DNA of 5,861 nucleotides from Acidobacteriota bacterium (GTDB taxonomy: Bacteria; Acidobacteriota; Vicinamibacteria; Vicinamibacterales; UBA2999), in NCBI GenBank assembly GCA_020851835.1, contig JADZBZ010000151.1:1-5861 (forward strand), given 5' to 3'. This document shows, one piece after another, positions 5,647-5,861 of the stretch. The stretch's first letter is position 1. Each line of letters begins with the position of its first letter. The position numbers were made by a program, and so were the translations under genes. Below the pieces are notes generated by a model. That model was given only the letters and a program-made list of their open reading frames with translations, did no database searches and was not told the origin of the DNA.

Positions 5647-5861
5647 TCAGATACCCCAGCGAACCAGCACCGAACCGACGGTGAAGCCGGCGCCGACCGA
5701 GGTGAGCAGGATCAGATCGCCCTTCCTCAGCCGTCCGCTGGAGACGGCATCGTTCAATGCCAGCGGGATGGTCGCGGCCGTGGTGTTGCCGAAGCGGTCG
5801 ATGTTGATGATGACCTTGTCCTCGGGCATGCCAATCCGTTCGGCAACCGACATGATGATGC
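5647..5861 (-). CDS. fabH: 3-oxoacyl-ACP synthase III (FabH), C-terminal 70 residues (partial, runs off right edge)
   Basis: KAS III condenses acetyl-CoA or a branched acyl-CoA with malonyl-ACP to begin type II fatty-acid synthesis in the cytoplasm. The visible part reads IIMSVAERIGMPEDKVIINI, then DRFGNTTAATIPLAL, then a Lys-Gly-Asp-Leu turn and a glycine-rich end VGAGFTVGSVLVRW, the typical C-terminus of FabH. The Asn of FGNT corresponds to the family's catalytic Asn; the catalytic Cys and His lie outside the window. The Met inside this stretch is not the start, because the frame stays open to the edge and family members have similar sequence upstream. A FabH-like KAS III for another pathway cannot be excluded from the C-terminus alone, but housekeeping FabH is the best reading. 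A hairpin downstream suggests that the transcript ends before the protease. Confidence 0.9.
   Translation of the reverse strand, partial: IIMSVAERIGMPEDKVIINIDRFGNTTAATIPLALNDAVSSGRLRKGDLILLTSVGAGFTVGSVLVRWGI

Overview
The window is high-GC, densely coding bacterial DNA with every recognisable gene on the minus strand. Right to left, in the direction of transcription, it holds the 3' end of fabH, a 444-base intergenic region, a secreted subtilisin-family (S8) protease, two tandem paralogous GNAT acetyltransferases, queA, and the first 92 codons of a conserved protein that runs off the left edge. Gene content, GC-rich codon use, the NIVWG-type repeat at the protease C-terminus, and the style of the two acetyltransferases and of the left-edge protein all suggest an Acidobacteriota genome, probably close to Vicinamibacteria. 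This placement rests on remembered family resemblance and was not tested by a search.

Region by region. Bases 5647-5861 are the C-terminal 70 residues of beta-ketoacyl-ACP synthase III, followed by a strong hairpin (5576-5603) that probably ends the fabH transcript. Bases 5203-5646 contain no gene. The half next to the protease is much more AT-rich (about 46% GC by hand count over 5281-5460) and holds candidate promoter elements, a perfect 12-base palindrome and a leader hairpin. Bases 2920-5202 encode the 760-residue secreted protease: signal peptide, I9-like propeptide, an inserted DNRLRE-type beta domain, a catalytic domain with a complete Asp/His/Ser set, and three exact NIVWGE repeats near the C-terminus. 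Its stop codon lies two bases before the start of the first acetyltransferase (2228-2917). A second acetyltransferase (1495-2154), about 58% identical in a hand alignment, follows after 73 bases. queA (350-1399) follows after 95 bases. A five-unit 7-base degenerate tandem repeat (321-355) overlaps the queA stop codon, and the left-edge gene starts at 277.

How the genes work together: the protease and both acetyltransferases look like one transcription unit, and read-through into queA and the left-edge gene is plausible because all point the same way with gaps under 100 bases. FabH starts fatty-acid synthesis and QueA makes epoxyqueuosine in tRNA; neither has an evident link to the protease. 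The less ordinary part is the protease with its NIVWGE repeat and the coupled, duplicated acetyltransferases. I see no CRISPR array, insertion sequence, tRNA, rRNA or phage gene, and nothing that clearly forms a new defence or mobile system.
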